From: Adhaeribacter radiodurans
Lineage (GTDB): Bacteria; Bacteroidota; Bacteroidia; Cytophagales; Hymenobacteraceae
DNA length: 64,000 bases
Direction of reading: 5' to 3'
Assembly: GCF_014075995.1 (NCBI RefSeq)
Contig: NZ_CP055153.1
Coordinates: 2,170,001-2,234,000, forward strand
Part shown: piece after piece, positions 43,213 to 54,259 of the stretch
Position numbering within the stretch: position 1 is the stretch's first letter
How the letters are laid out: each line of letters opens with the position of its first letter
Translations under genes and position numbers: made by a program
The notes under the pieces: generated by a model
Seen by the model: the letters and a program-made list of their open reading frames with translations, nothing else
Told to the model about the DNA's origin: nothing
The model's database searches: none

Positions 43213-43613
43213 ATTCCAATTTACACTTTTTAAGAATCTTCTTTTCGGAACCCTCATTCTTTTATTTACGGCGCTTTTAAAAAGTAATTCAGCCAAGCGT
43301 TTTAAAATGCAGGAATCTTTAACCCGGATAAAATTTAAAATCTTATTTATACCTCCTGACTCAAGAGAACGTTAAATAAAGAAACAACTACCCTTTATTA
43401 ATATTTAGGTAAGGAAGAAAAATCAACAAATTAATTTTAAAGGTGTTTTGTAAGCCACTGCCTACTCCTTACAAAGTTGCGTAATAAACCGGTCATGCAA
43501 ATTGTGTTAATTTTTTACTAAATTATATAAAGCTTGTAACCTAATCGTTTGTTATTTTTGTTATAAATAAAAAGTTTACACCTTTGTAAATAATTTTTTT
43601 CTTAATCCTTTAC
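43213..43613. other. Divergent intergenic region between mod operon and metal-efflux locus
   Basis: About 400 AT-rich bases that must carry promoters for both directions. No clear operator or promoter box was identified by eye. Confidence 0.4.
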
Positions 43614-44012
43614 ATGAAAGCAATTCAGAAAATCATGCACTTCTTGATAATCCTGGCGGTAAGCTTAGCTTCTTCCGGATTTCGTGTGCCTGTATCGGAT
43701 TGCTTCAACGAAAAAACAACAACTAATTCTGCTCATTCTGGTTGCTGCTGCAGCAAGCCAGAGCAAAATTCTAAAACTTCCGATGAAAGTTGCGGAATTG
43801 GGTCGTGTGTATTGCCTGCCTCTGTTTACTGGTCGTTTAATTCCCGGCAGAACTATGAGCAAGTAGCAAAATTACTACAACCTGCTCCCTCTTACCGAGC
43901 TTACACCGAAGTTATTTCTTTAACTTTACAGGCAGCTCAGCCTTATTTTTCTTTGCCACCGCCTCACTCCGGTAGATTTAAAGGTATTTTGCATCAAATA
44001 TTTATTATTTAA
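43614..44012 (+). CDS. Cys-rich secreted protein upstream of the metal-efflux genes
   Basis: The 132-residue product has a signal peptide-like start (IMHFLIILAVSLASSGFRV) and a Cys-rich segment at about residues 30-66: DCFNEKTTT, then SGCCCSKPEQ and ESCGIGSC. The C-terminal part is Pro/Ser-rich (YFSLPPPHSGRFKG). Position and cysteine content resemble short metal-related proteins next to Bacteroidota copper-efflux systems, so a periplasmic metal-binding or sensing role is plausible. No named family is recognised. It probably has its own promoter, since a 347-base gap follows. Confidence 0.65.
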   Translation: MKAIQKIMHFLIILAVSLASSGFRVPVSDCFNEKTTTNSAHSGCCCSKPEQNSKTSDESCGIGSCVLPASVYWSFNSRQNYEQVAKLLQPAPSYRAYTEVISLTLQAAQPYFSLPPPHSGRFKGILHQIFII

Positions 44013-44359
44013 TTTCCTTTCTCTTAGCAGAAGTTGTCCGGCTATTTTCTCCTTTTAGCCTGGCTTCGCCGCAGCTGTATTCATTTTAACATTTTGGTTG
44101 AGTTTTACTTAGGCTTTCATCTGCCCAACGGGTGGTTCTAAGTCAAAGGTAATCTGCGTCTGAACAGATGCTTTTAATTCTGCCATCCTTTTTCAGAAGT
44201 TAAAAACTTTTCAGCAAAATTCATTTAAGCTTGGCTGGCACAGCTCTTATGTAATCTTTTTTATATTCTACTTCTTAAATGGCGCAAAAGCTTTTTTGGA
44301 AGAGGCTGCCTTTTAGATAGAAAATTTACTAAATCTTAAAAATTTATATCGCTCACATC
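44013..44359. other. Intergenic region before the HMBD lipoprotein
   Basis: About 350 bases with no gene. It is the likely promoter region of the efflux operon proper; no operator was recognised. Confidence 0.35.
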
Positions 44360-44638
44360 ATGAAAGTAATTCTTTTTAATATCTGCTTTGTCCTGATTGG
44401 ATTAACTGCTTTTACCGCCTGTAACAACGGTGGCTCTACTCAAAATACCACGGAACAAACTACTGTAAAGGCTGACTCCAGTCAGCAAACTGGTTCCGAT
44501 TTAGCGGCGGCGGAGTATTCCTGCCCTATGCACCCCGAAGTTACCAGCAACGAACCCGGTAAATGCTCCAAGTGCGGCATGAACCTCGAAAAAGTAGCCG
44601 CCGCCGACCACGAGCACACGGACGGAGATCAGCACTAA
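44360..44638 (+). CDS. Heavy-metal-binding-domain lipoprotein
   Basis: The 92-residue lipoprotein has its lipid Cys at about residue 21 (GLTAFTACNNGG), a Ser/Thr/Gln-rich linker, and one heavy-metal-binding domain: YSCPMHPEVTSNEPGKCSKC followed by GMNLE, then a His-rich tail HEHTDGDQH. The CPMHP...CxxCGM motif is also found in both adaptors encoded downstream. It is presumably a periplasmic copper or other soft-metal binder feeding the pump. A hairpin with T-tract follows, then the pump gene. Confidence 0.85.
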   Translation: MKVILFNICFVLIGLTAFTACNNGGSTQNTTEQTTVKADSSQQTGSDLAAAEYSCPMHPEVTSNEPGKCSKCGMNLEKVAAADHEHTDGDQH

Positions 44639-44647
44639 ATTTTAAAT

Positions 44648-44682
44648 TTCTCCCGGGAAACAGCCGGGAGAACTAATTTTTT
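44648..44682 (+). terminator. Hairpin between HMBD lipoprotein and pump gene
   Basis: Perfect stem ttctcccgg/ccgggagaa with a 7-base loop, followed by ctaatttttt. It lies 9 bases after the lipoprotein stop and ends just before the pump start. It could reduce pump expression relative to the lipoprotein. Confidence 0.6.
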
Positions 44683-44687
44683 CGGCT

Positions 44688-45983
44688 ATGATTGGTAGTT
44701 TAATTTCTTTTTCTCTCCGCAACCGGCTGGTGGTTTTGCTGCTGGCAACTGGGTTATTTGGTTGGGGCGTATATTCCATTAGCATAAACAAAGTGGATGC
44801 TATTCCGGATTTATCTGAAAACCAGGTAATTGTTTTTACCGAGTGGATGGGCCGGAGCCCCCAGATTATCGAAGACCAGGTTACCTATCCCTTGGTTACA
44901 AACCTCCAGGGAATGCCTCAGGTAAAGTATGTACGCGGGGTTTCTATGTTTGGGATGAGTTTTATCTACATCATTTTTGACGATAAAACGGATGTGTACT
45001 GGGCGCGGGAACGAGTGCTGGAGCGCCTCAACTACGCTAACCGCTTACTGCCCGAAGGCGCCGTTCCTACCTTAGGACCGGATGGAACCGGAGTGGGCCA
45101 TATTCTTTGGTACACCTTAGATGCCCCCGGTATGGATTTAGGCGAACAGCGAGCCATTCAGGATTGGTACGTGAAATTCTCGTTGCAAAATGTTGCGGGA
45201 GTCAGCGAAATTGCTTCGTTCGGTGGCTTCCAGAAACAATACCAGATCACCTTAGACCCTAACAAATTAACTTATTTTAATCTATCAGTACCACAGGTAA
45301 TTGGCGCGGTGCGGGCGAACAACAACGAGAGCGGGGGGCGCAAGTTCGAACTAAGTGATATTGGGTATATTATTAAAACTACCGGTTACCTGCAATCCAC
45401 GGAGCAAATCGAAGATATTCCGGTGGTAACCACCAATACTATTCCGGTACGGGTAAAAGATGTTGCTACTGTGCAAATGACCGGTGAATCCCGATTGGGA
45501 ATTTTTGATCTGAACGGAGAGGGCGAAGCGGTGGGGGGAATTGTAGTAATGCGCTACGGTGAAAACGCCGCTGAAGTAATTGCCAACGTAAAGGCCAAAA
45601 TGAAAGAGGTTGCCGTTGGTTTACCTAAAGGGGTAAAATTTAATATTGTTTACGACCGCAGCGGTTTAATTAAAGAATCGGTAGACTCGGTAAAAGCCAC
45701 TTTGATAGAAGAAATGCTGGTGGCTTCTGTTTTAGTTTTTATTTTTCTCTTTCACTGGCGCAGTGCCCTTATCATTATTATTCAACTCCCGCTCTCGGTT
45801 GCCATTGGATTTATTTTATTAAATGCCTTTGATATTTCTTCTAACATAATGTCGCTTACCGGAATTGCTCTGGCCATTGGGGTGATTGTAGATGATGCTA
45901 TAGTAATGGTAGAGAATGCGTACCGGCATTTAGCAGATGCGCAAAGTAGGGAAGATGCTTTTAACAAAGAAAATTATGGATAA
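44688..45983 (+). pseudogene. CusA/CzcA-type RND metal pump, N-terminal part (frameshifted)
   Basis: This 431-residue frame is the first 40% of a heavy-metal efflux RND transporter. Helix 1 is followed by SINKVDAIPDLSENQVIVFT and EWMGRSPQIIEDQVTYPL, both characteristic, then the porter domain. Helix 4 carries the proton-relay region IGVIVDDAIVMVENAYRHL. The frame then runs into TAA at 45981-45983 just where homologues continue (DRLAIIERASKQV). The rest of the pump is in another frame from about 45976, so one base too many is present around 45968-45978. It is either an inactivating mutation, a read error or an unusual recoding site. Confidence 0.85.
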
Positions 45984-47868
45984 TAAGAAACGCTTAGCAA
46001 TCATCGAAAAAGCTTCGAAGCAAGTTGGGCCTAGCGTGTTTTGGAGTACCATTATCACCATTGCTTCTTTTTTACCGGTGTTTTTATTATCTGGACAGGA
46101 AGGCCGTTTGTTTAGCCCGTTGGCCTGGACTAAAACCTTTATATTACTTGTAGATGCATTTATAGCCATAACCGTTACCCCCGTGCTACTTTCCCTTTTT
46201 CTGAAAGGTAAGTTTAAACCCGAAAACACCAATCCTATTAATCGCGGCTTGGAAAGGGTATACGGGCCTATTTTGCGCTGGTGTTTGGAGTGGCGTAAAA
46301 CAACTATTGGCATTAACATTATTGCCTTGCTTATTGCCATTCCGATGATATTACGGTTAGGTTCGGAGTTTATGCCGCCTCTGGACGAAAGCTCCATTTT
46401 ATTTATGCCCATCACACTGCCGGATATTTCTAACTCCGAGGCCAAGCGCATTTTACAAGTGCAGGATAAAATTATTAAATCGGTGCCGGAAGTAGCGCAG
46501 GTTTTAGGTAAAGCGGGCCGGGCGAGTACCGCTACGGATAATTCGCCTATCAGCATGATTGAAACCATTATTCAATTAAAGCCCGAAACGGAATGGCGGG
46601 AAGGCATGACCAAAGCTAAAATTATAGCCGAACTCGACCAAAAGCTGCAAATTCCTGGGGTGATAAACGGCTGGACACAACCTATTATTAACCGGATTAA
46701 TATGTTGGCTACCGGTATTCGTACGGATGTAGGAGTGAAAGTATATGGGCAAAGTCTCGATTCCATTGCTTTGGTTTCGGAAAGAGTAAGAAACGCACTT
46801 CAGAAAATTCCGGGGGTGAAGGATTTATACATTGAGCCGGTTACCGGTGGTAAATATTTAGAAATTCAGACAAAACGGGAAGAACTGGGCCGGTACGGAT
46901 TGTCGGTGAATGATGTAAATGCGGTTGTCGAATCTGCTTTGGGTGGCACACCCATTGGGAATACCGTAGAAGGGCGCCAGCGATTTTCTATTAACGTAAG
47001 ATTAGCCCAGGAATACCGCAATAGTCTAGACCGCATCCGACGCATTCCTATCCAATCCGTTTCTTTGGGTTCCGTACCCTTATCGGCAGTGGCAGAAGTA
47101 AAATTCGTGGAAGGGCCGCCCATGATTGCGTCTGAAAATGCCCAGTTACGTGGAGCCGTGCTTTTTAATGTGCGCGACCGGGATTTGGGAAGTACCGTAC
47201 AGGAGTCTATTCAGAAAATAAACCAGGAAGTAACCAGGATACCCACTGGCTACCACCTGGAATGGAGCGGGCAATGGGAAAATCAAATTCGGGCCAACCA
47301 AACCCTGAAAATCATTATTCCTCTGGTACTTATCATTATTTTCCTGATTCTCTATTTCTCCTTTAAATCCTTAAAAGAAGCTTTACTCAATTTAATAACT
47401 ATTCCCTTTGCCATGATTGGGGGGGTATTTATTGTGTACTTCTACGGCATTAACTTATCGGTAGCGGTAGCAGTTGGTTTTATTGCTCTGTTTGGTTTAG
47501 CCGTAGAAACGGCCATGGTGATGGTAGTTTACCTCAACGAGGCCATGAACCAGTTAGTAGCAGAAAAAGGCAATTCCAGTCAAACCATTACCAAGCAGGA
47601 CATTCGGGAATATGTTTTTAGAGGAGCAGCCAAACGCTTGCGACCCAAAATAATGACGGTTTCAGTTTCTTTGTTTGGTTTAATTCCGGTGTTGTGGGCT
47701 ACGGGAGTTGGTACAGATGTAATGTTGCCTATTGTGTTGCCCTTGATTGGTGGTGTATTTACTTCTTCTATCCATATTTTGCTGGTTACGCCGGTGGTTT
47801 TTGAAATGACAAAAGAGTACGAACTCAGAAAACACGGCAAAATTGAAATTTACGATGTTAAACATTAA
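45976..47868 (+). pseudogene. CusA/CzcA-type RND metal pump, C-terminal part (frameshifted)
   Basis: This is the remaining 630 residues of the pump, starting DNKKRLAIIEKASKQVGPSV (ATG at 45976). It includes the helix cluster with FLPVFLLSGQEGRLF, the second porter half, TDNSPISMIETIIQLKPETE, MLATGIRTDVGVKVYG, and the C-terminal membrane part with IALFGLAVETAMVMVVYLNE and PIVLPLIGGVFTSSIHILLV. The two parts together give about 1060 residues, the normal CusA length, with no other gap. The next gene starts within its last 14 bases, so the operon order is intact. The ATG is probably not a real initiation site. Confidence 0.85.
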
Positions 47869-49111
47869 TTATATAAAACACCTGGTAAGCGTGTTTTTAT
47901 TACTGGCTGTTTTACCTCTACAAGCGCAGAACCGGGTATTGAACCTGGATAGTGTACTACTCTATATTCATCATAATAATCAAATGTTGCAGGAACACGA
48001 CTTGCAAACCCAAGCCCTAAAAAAATATGCTGAAGGAGCCAAAAGCTGGATGCCGCCCATGGTAGGAGCCGGAGTGTTTATGTATCCTTATCCGGGGCAA
48101 AGGATTATGGAAGACCGGGATAAAGGTATGATTATGGCCGCGGCCCAGCAGGAAATTCCTAATCCGGCGAAACTGAAAGCTAAAGAAAAATACATGCAAT
48201 CGCAGGCAGAAGTTGAAGATGCTGGTCATGAAGTAATGTACAATCAGTTTCGGACCCAGGCTAAAACTGCTTATTACCAATGGGTAGTTTTAGAGAAAAA
48301 AAAATCTGTCCTCCGCGAAAATCAACGCATAATGGAGTTTATGCTCAAGCTTGCCAAGGTAAGATATCCTTATAACCAAAGCAGCTTAGGCAGTATTTAC
48401 AAAGCCGAAGGAAGATTGCACGAGGTGGAAAACATGCAGCTGATGAATGAAAGTGAGATTGAAATGAGGAACATCCAGTTGAACATTCTGATGAACCTGC
48501 CCAAAGAAACCCGTTTTACAATAGATACGGTGGTAAATACCCCAGATGTTACTATGTCTTTGGATACTGCTTATTTCAGCTCGGCCCGGAGCGATGTACG
48601 GCAGTTAGATAAAAAAATTGAATCGATGCGGCTGAACCTGCGCCTCGAAAATATAATGCGTAAGCCAGATTTTAATGTCCGGTTTGAAAACATGCTGCCC
48701 CGCGACCGGATGATGCCGCAGGTATTTACCGCTATGGGTATGGTATCTATCCCGATTGCGCCGTGGTCGAACCGAATGTTTAAAGCCAATTCCAAGGCCA
48801 TGAGCCTGGAAATAAAAGCCATGCAAATTGGTCGGGAAAACCTGCTAAAAGAGGCCCAAGGTATGGCAGCCAATATGGCTTTGGAGTTAAAAACAAAGAA
48901 GACGCAGGTTCAAAATTACCAAACCAAAATTATTCCGGCTCTAAGGCGAAATTACGAAACCACTTTACTTAGCTACGAGCAAAATACCGGACAATTACCC
49001 TTAGTTATTGATGCCTGGGAAGCTCTGAACATGGCCCAAATGGAATACCTGAATAACCTGGAACAACTCTACTTGATTGGAGTCAATTATGAGAAAGAAC
49101 TTGAAAAATAA
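47855..49111 (+). CDS. TolC-family outer-membrane channel of the metal-efflux system
   Basis: The 418-residue protein has a signal peptide ([17 protein letters not shown], cleavage about residue 25) and the long helical-barrel pattern of CusC-like proteins. It carries a Met-rich surface segment ([20 protein letters not shown] and [17 protein letters not shown]), which suits a copper or silver exporter. Start was set at ATG 47855, overlapping the pump's last codons; an in-frame TTG at 47843 is less likely. It would form the outer-membrane duct of the tripartite pump. Confidence 0.85.
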   Translation: MLNINYIKHLVSVFLLLAVLPLQAQNRVLNLDSVLLYIHHNNQMLQEHDLQTQALKKYAEGAKSWMPPMVGAGVFMYPYPGQRIMEDRDKGMIMAAAQQEIPNPAKLKAKEKYMQSQAEVEDAGHEVMYNQFRTQAKTAYYQWVVLEKKKSVLRENQRIMEFMLKLAKVRYPYNQSSLGSIYKAEGRLHEVENMQLMNESEIEMRNIQLNILMNLPKETRFTIDTVVNTPDVTMSLDTAYFSSARSDVRQLDKKIESMRLNLRLENIMRKPDFNVRFENMLPRDRMMPQVFTAMGMVSIPIAPWSNRMFKANSKAMSLEIKAMQIGRENLLKEAQGMAANMALELKTKKTQVQNYQTKIIPALRRNYETTLLSYEQNTGQLPLVIDAWEALNMAQMEYLNNLEQLYLIGVNYEKELEK

Positions 49112-50504
49112 TTTATTAAAAACTTTTGCGAATCCATGGTCTCCTTTAGAGGAGGTAGGGGGAAGATTATTTTTATTCAAAATTCCAATTGTTATCATTT
49201 CTCTACTACTAGCCATTACCACTACTGCTTGCCGCAAAAACCATAACCATGCTGCTGAAAATGCCACTGAGGTGCAATATACCTGCCCCATGCACCCGCA
49301 GATTGTGCGCGACCAGCCCGGTGATTGCCCGGTTTGCGGCATGACCTTGGTAGCTAAACAAACTGCGAATACGCCTGCCGTAACCACTACATCCGACTTA
49401 AATTATCTTTTGCAACCAGTGAACCAAACCATTGTGGCTGACTTAAAAACTATTCGGCCGGTACAAAAACAGGTGCAAAATGAAATAATAATGAGTGGAA
49501 TAGTAACCTATGATACCCGGCAACAATTTATTATTCCAGCTAGGTTTAGCGGACGGCTTGAAAAATTATACGTGCAGTTTAATTACCAGCCGGTACGCAA
49601 AGGGCAGAAGTTGTTTGATATTTATAGCCCTGAATTGGTAACGGCGCAAAAAGAATTGCTTTACCTGTTGCAAAATGATCCTACCAATACGGCCTTAATC
49701 AACGGTGCCCGACAAAAATTAAAATTTTTAGGTGCTACCGAGGCGCAATTAAATGTTTTAGCCGAAAATGGAAAAGAATCCTATATTTTCTCGGTGTACA
49801 GTCCTTATACCGGGTATGTACTCGACCCAGCAGTCACTGCAGCTCCGTCTGTAGTTCCTGCCTCTTCAATCGCAACCGCCGGAGGAGATAACATGGCAAC
49901 AATGGGTAATTCAGGTAATACGGGTAGTAGTGCTGGGGCGAGTACTCCTACACCAACAACTAGTAATGGATTTGCTATCCGGGAAGGAATGTACGTAACC
50001 ACCGGGCAGGCATTGCTAAAAGTAGTGGATGCTTCGCAGGTATGGGCGCAATTTAAGGTGCCCAGTCACCAAACTAATCCATTATTACCGGGAACAACTA
50101 TCTCTATTTATTTTAATCAAATACCCGGCGACTCCGTACGCACCCGAGTTAGCCTGGTAGAACCGGTTTATGCCGCAGGAGAAAATTTTGCCCAAGTCCG
50201 CGCTTCACTTCCAACTAAAAATAAATCAACCCAAATTGGTCAATTAATTACCGGAAAAGCTACTTACAACACCGGAGTAGCACTTTGGGTACCAAAAGAA
50301 GCCGTTCTGGATATTGGTACGCAAGCTGTAGCTTTTCAAAAATCTAATAATGTTTTTAAACCGGTTCTGGTTCAGGTGGGGCAGCGGGCAAATAGTCAGG
50401 TAGAAATAGTATCGGGATTAACGGCCAAAGATGTAGTAGCAGCCAACGCTCAATTTTTAGTGGATAGCGAAAGCTTTATTAAGGTGGAGGATAATATGCA
50501 ATGA
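49089..50504 (+). CDS. CusB-type efflux adaptor with N-terminal metal-binding domain, copy 1
   Basis: The 471-residue adaptor has an N-terminal hydrophobic helix ([17 protein letters not shown], possible lipid Cys) and a heavy-metal-binding domain [25 protein letters not shown]. The adaptor body contains [20 protein letters not shown], a helical hairpin, and the lipoyl second half split by a Ser/Thr/Gly-rich insertion of about 50 residues ([19 protein letters not shown]) before [17 protein letters not shown]. Start at ATG 49089 overlaps the channel gene by 23 bases; a TTG at 49077 is also in frame. It is followed by a second adaptor with a 4-base overlap. Confidence 0.85.
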   Translation: MRKNLKNNLLKTFANPWSPLEEVGGRLFLFKIPIVIISLLLAITTTACRKNHNHAAENATEVQYTCPMHPQIVRDQPGDCPVCGMTLVAKQTANTPAVTTTSDLNYLLQPVNQTIVADLKTIRPVQKQVQNEIIMSGIVTYDTRQQFIIPARFSGRLEKLYVQFNYQPVRKGQKLFDIYSPELVTAQKELLYLLQNDPTNTALINGARQKLKFLGATEAQLNVLAENGKESYIFSVYSPYTGYVLDPAVTAAPSVVPASSIATAGGDNMATMGNSGNTGSSAGASTPTPTTSNGFAIREGMYVTTGQALLKVVDASQVWAQFKVPSHQTNPLLPGTTISIYFNQIPGDSVRTRVSLVEPVYAAGENFAQVRASLPTKNKSTQIGQLITGKATYNTGVALWVPKEAVLDIGTQAVAFQKSNNVFKPVLVQVGQRANSQVEIVSGLTAKDVVAANAQFLVDSESFIKVEDNMQ

Positions 50505-51730
50505 AAAAAAAAATTAGTAAATTTTTCTTGTTAGGAATGGTCGGGGTATTCGTTTCTTGTCTTGAAAAAGACAAACACGTGCACCACGAAGCCGAAAATG
50601 CATCTAGCCAAGCAGCTTCCAACATTACTTATACTTGCCCGATGCACCCGCAAATTGTGGAGAGCGAACCCGGTTCCTGCCCCATCTGTGGTATGAATCT
50701 GGAACCGGTAACGAAACAGGTTTCTCAGGATAATACAACCAGTATCATGTTGAGTGATACCCAGATTAAGCTGGGTAATATAACGGCACGGACGGTGCAA
50801 ACAGGTCAGGTGGGGAGTAATACTATTTTAACGGGTCGGTTAGTTTTTGACGAAACCCAGGTAGATTTAATAAGCAGCCGGGCCGCTGGCCGAATTGAAA
50901 AGTTATATGTGAAGGAAACTGGCCGGCCAATCCGGAAAGGACAGCCCCTTTACGAATTGTACAGCGAATCCTTGCTCACCATGGAGCAGGAATATTTGCT
51001 GGCACTGGATCAGGTAAAAGCTTTTCCGGGGCAAAAGCAGTTTGTTTCGATTCTGGAAGCTGCCGAACGCAAATTGCAGTTGGTAGGCTTAACGAATGCG
51101 CAGATAAACAAAATAGCCAATGCCCGCCAATTAGATGCCCGTATTACTTTTCTGGCTCCCACTTCCGGTACGGTAACCGAAATTGCCGCAGCAGAAGGAA
51201 TTTATGTAGCCGAAGGAAGTTTACTTTACCGCCTTAACCAATTTTCTACAATTTGGGTGGAAGCCGAATTATACACCTCGGAAGCCAACCAGTTAAAAAT
51301 AGGTACACCTATAGAAGTAAGAATAGCAGGGACTTCTAAACCGATAAATACGAAAATAGCTTTTATCAATCCGGAGTTCCGGCAAAATACTCAGGTATTA
51401 ATTGCCCGGGCAGAACTGCCCAATCCAAAAGGACAGTTTATTGCCGGCACGCAAGCTACTATTACTCTTCCAGGTGCAACCAATCAGGCTCTTGTTGTGC
51501 CATTAGATGCTGTTATTCGCGATTCCCGCGGAGCCTATGTGTGGCTACAAACTGCCAAAAATACTTTTTTGCCAAAAATGGTTACTCTGGGAGAGGAAAG
51601 TGCTAACCAGGTAGCTATAACTAGTGGGTTGAATGCCAACGATACTGTGGTTGTAACCGGAGCTTACCTGCTTCACAGCGAATCTGTTTTAAAAAATGGA
51701 TCCGACCAGATGGCTGGTCACAATCATTAA
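50501..51730 (+). CDS. CusB-type efflux adaptor with N-terminal metal-binding domain, copy 2
   Basis: The 409-residue adaptor begins with a lipoprotein-like signal ([17 protein letters not shown]), a His-rich stretch (KHVHHEAEN) and a heavy-metal-binding domain [27 protein letters not shown]. The adaptor core has [20 protein letters not shown], a helical hairpin, and [20 protein letters not shown] without the long insertion seen in copy 1. It ends HNH. The 4-base overlap with copy 1 indicates coupled translation. Two non-identical adaptors in one operon suggest mixed adaptor rings or a division of labour. Confidence 0.87.
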   Translation: MKKKISKFFLLGMVGVFVSCLEKDKHVHHEAENASSQAASNITYTCPMHPQIVESEPGSCPICGMNLEPVTKQVSQDNTTSIMLSDTQIKLGNITARTVQTGQVGSNTILTGRLVFDETQVDLISSRAAGRIEKLYVKETGRPIRKGQPLYELYSESLLTMEQEYLLALDQVKAFPGQKQFVSILEAAERKLQLVGLTNAQINKIANARQLDARITFLAPTSGTVTEIAAAEGIYVAEGSLLYRLNQFSTIWVEAELYTSEANQLKIGTPIEVRIAGTSKPINTKIAFINPEFRQNTQVLIARAELPNPKGQFIAGTQATITLPGATNQALVVPLDAVIRDSRGAYVWLQTAKNTFLPKMVTLGEESANQVAITSGLNANDTVVVTGAYLLHSESVLKNGSDQMAGHNH

Positions 51731-52057
51731 TCCTATGAAATCCTGTTGCCAAAACGAACCTACTAAAAAGAAAAAGTCTTACTTCCGGATTGCTGGTATA
51801 TCCTGCTGAGCTGTTTAAATGCTTTCGTTTTATTCCAACAACACTGGCAATGCAAAAAAGATAGGCTCTTAAGTTTTATTATCCTGAAAAAGCAACCGAA
51901 CAATTGAAGAGTAATTAATAAAAAATTACAAGGGTAAAAATTCAATTCTCCTGATTATTGATTCAAAAATATAAAATTGATATATTAGTTGGCCTAATTT
52001 GCTGATTTTAAGATGTAAAATTGGTATTTTCTTCCTTTTAAGCCCAAACTAATAACT
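51731..52057. other. Intergenic region after the metal-efflux operon
   Basis: A 24-codon ORF with two adjacent Cys (MKSCCQNEPTKKKKS) begins at 51735, four bases after the last adaptor, and stops at 51809. It may be the relic of a small metal-related membrane protein. No terminator was recognised. The rest lies upstream of the large lipoprotein gene. Confidence 0.35.
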
Positions 52058-54241
52058 ATGAAACACACCTTAAATAGTATCAGTAACAGGAAAGAATCTA
52101 TTTTAAGTAAGCTTATTTACCTCTTTTGCCTTACTTTTTTAGCGGCATTAAACGCTTGTAACTCCAGTAATTCTGGTACGAAAAACATTCAAGTGGGGGA
52201 GGGCGATCTGGGTGGAGTAGTTACCGGCCCTAATGGTCCGGAAGCCGGAGTATGGATAATTGCCGAAACGCATGATTTGCCTACCCGATTTGCCAAAATT
52301 GTTGTGACTGACGACAAAGGCCGTTATGTACTACCTGATCTGCCCAAAGCTAACTACTCGGTTTGGGTACGGGGTTATGGGCTGGTTGATTCTCCTAAAA
52401 AGCAAGTTAAACCCGGGCAAAATCTGGACTTAACGGCGGTAGTAGCACCCACTCCGCAAGCTGCCGCTGAATATTACCCGGCTGGTTATTGGTTTTCTAT
52501 GTTACATGTGCCCGAAAAAAGTAAATTTCCGGGGACCGGTCCCGATGGTAACGGCATTTTATCGAATGTTAAAACCCAGGCCAACTTTCTGTCTAGCATT
52601 AAATCAGGAACTTGTCTCGCTTGTCATCAATTAGGCAGTAAGGGCACCCGGGAATTTCAGAAATCCTTAGGTACTTTTAATAATTCGGTAGATGCGTGGG
52701 AGCGCCGTTTGCGTTCGGGGCAGGCTGGACCTATTATGACTTCGGCCTTGCACCAAATCGGAAAAGATGAAGTACTCCGTATGTTTGCCGACTGGACCGA
52801 CCGGATTAAAGCGGGTGAATTGCCCCCGGCTCCACCCCGGCCAGAAGGAATTGAACGGAATGTAGTGATTACCCAATGGGACTGGGCTGATCCAAAGGTT
52901 TATCTGCACGATTTGGTTTCTACGGATAGAAGGAACCCCACTGTAAACGCGAACGGACCTTTGTATGGTGCCCTGGAAGCAAGTGCCGATTACCTACCGG
53001 TACTGGACCCCATAACTCATACTACCAGCCAAATACCGCTTACTGTACGGGACCCGAATACTCCCGTTATTTCCGGAGAAGTACTCGAACCTTCGCCTTA
53101 CTGGGGTACGGAGGCCATCTGGAACAGCAAAACTAACGTGCATAATCCCATGATGGATGGGGAGGGCAATGTTTGGATTACTGCCGCCGTACGGCCCACC
53201 GATAATCTCGATAACTTTAAAGATCATCCCTCGGCCAAGCTTTTTCCGCTGAAAAGGTCCGGTCGCCATTTAGGTGTATATAATCCGAAAACCAAAAAAT
53301 ATACTCCAATCAGTACCAATTTTAGTACTCACCATTTAATGTTTGCGGAGGATAATAAAAATACGCTTTGGACCAGCGGCGGGGGAGAAGTTATTGGGTG
53401 GTTTGATACAAAAAAATACCAGGAAACCGGTGATGAAAAAGTAGCTCAGGGATGGACGGCTCTTATTCTGGATACCAATGGCAACGGCAAGCGCGATGCG
53501 TATGTGGAACCAGACCAACCGGTAGATCCCAAAAAAGACAAACGGATTACTAAAGGTCTTTACTCGGTAGCTCCAGCTCCGGATGGTTCGGTTTGGGGAT
53601 CAACGTTGGGTTATCCGGGCGGAATAGTACGGTTAGTTCCGGGTACCAATCCATCTGAAACAGCTTTGGTAGAATACTACGAATTACCCATAGATGACAA
53701 AGGGGAACCCGTTGAAGGCTTCTCTCCTAGGGGGATGGACATTGACCGGAACGGCGTAGCTTGGGTGGCATTAGCCAGCGGACATTTGGCCAGCTTTGAT
53801 CGGCGTAAAGTTAAAAATCCGCTCAATGGTCCTAATGCCACCGGCCAGCACGGTGGTGATGGCTGGACATTTTACACCGAACCTTTGCCGCAACTAAAAG
53901 GCGTAAATTACAAAGGAAGCGCTGAATCCAGTTATTATACCTGGGTAGACCAGTTTAATACGTTTGGCTTGGGCGAGAATATTCCCATTAATACCGGCAA
54001 TGAATCCGAAGCTTTGTTGGTGCTTAAAGATGGGAAATGGGTGAAACTACGGGTTCCTTACCCAATGGGCTTTTACACTAAATGGCTGGATGGTCGGATT
54101 GATGATCCGAAAGGCGGTTGGAAGGGCAGAGGACTCTGGGCTACCATTAGCACCCGGGCTCCTTTCCATATGGAAGGCGGCAAAGGTACTACCAGCAAAG
54201 TATTTAAATTCCAAATGCGTCCGGACCCTTTAGCCAGGTAA
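52058..54241 (+). CDS. Lipoprotein with carboxypeptidase-like, c-type heme and propeller regions
   Basis: The 727-residue protein is a likely lipoprotein (LTFLAALNACNSS, lipid Cys about residue 34). It has a carboxypeptidase-regulatory-like beta-sandwich (about 52-120, GVVTGPNGPEAGVWIIAET and DKGRYVLPDLPKANYSVW), a single c-type heme site CLACHQ (Cys186, Cys189, His190), and a streptogramin-lyase-like beta-propeller (NVWITAAVRP, NTLWTSGGGEVIGW, GVAWVALASGHLASF). Similar proteins occur in Acidobacteria and Proteobacteria as uncharacterised heme-containing propellers. It is probably periplasmic or surface-exposed. Substrate and electron partner are unknown. Confidence 0.75.
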   Translation: MKHTLNSISNRKESILSKLIYLFCLTFLAALNACNSSNSGTKNIQVGEGDLGGVVTGPNGPEAGVWIIAETHDLPTRFAKIVVTDDKGRYVLPDLPKANYSVWVRGYGLVDSPKKQVKPGQNLDLTAVVAPTPQAAAEYYPAGYWFSMLHVPEKSKFPGTGPDGNGILSNVKTQANFLSSIKSGTCLACHQLGSKGTREFQKSLGTFNNSVDAWERRLRSGQAGPIMTSALHQIGKDEVLRMFADWTDRIKAGELPPAPPRPEGIERNVVITQWDWADPKVYLHDLVSTDRRNPTVNANGPLYGALEASADYLPVLDPITHTTSQIPLTVRDPNTPVISGEVLEPSPYWGTEAIWNSKTNVHNPMMDGEGNVWITAAVRPTDNLDNFKDHPSAKLFPLKRSGRHLGVYNPKTKKYTPISTNFSTHHLMFAEDNKNTLWTSGGGEVIGWFDTKKYQETGDEKVAQGWTALILDTNGNGKRDAYVEPDQPVDPKKDKRITKGLYSVAPAPDGSVWGSTLGYPGGIVRLVPGTNPSETALVEYYELPIDDKGEPVEGFSPRGMDIDRNGVAWVALASGHLASFDRRKVKNPLNGPNATGQHGGDGWTFYTEPLPQLKGVNYKGSAESSYYTWVDQFNTFGLGENIPINTGNESEALLVLKDGKWVKLRVPYPMGFYTKWLDGRIDDPKGGWKGRGLWATISTRAPFHMEGGKGTTSKVFKFQMRPDPLAR

Positions 54242-54259
54242 TAAGAATACATTATATTT

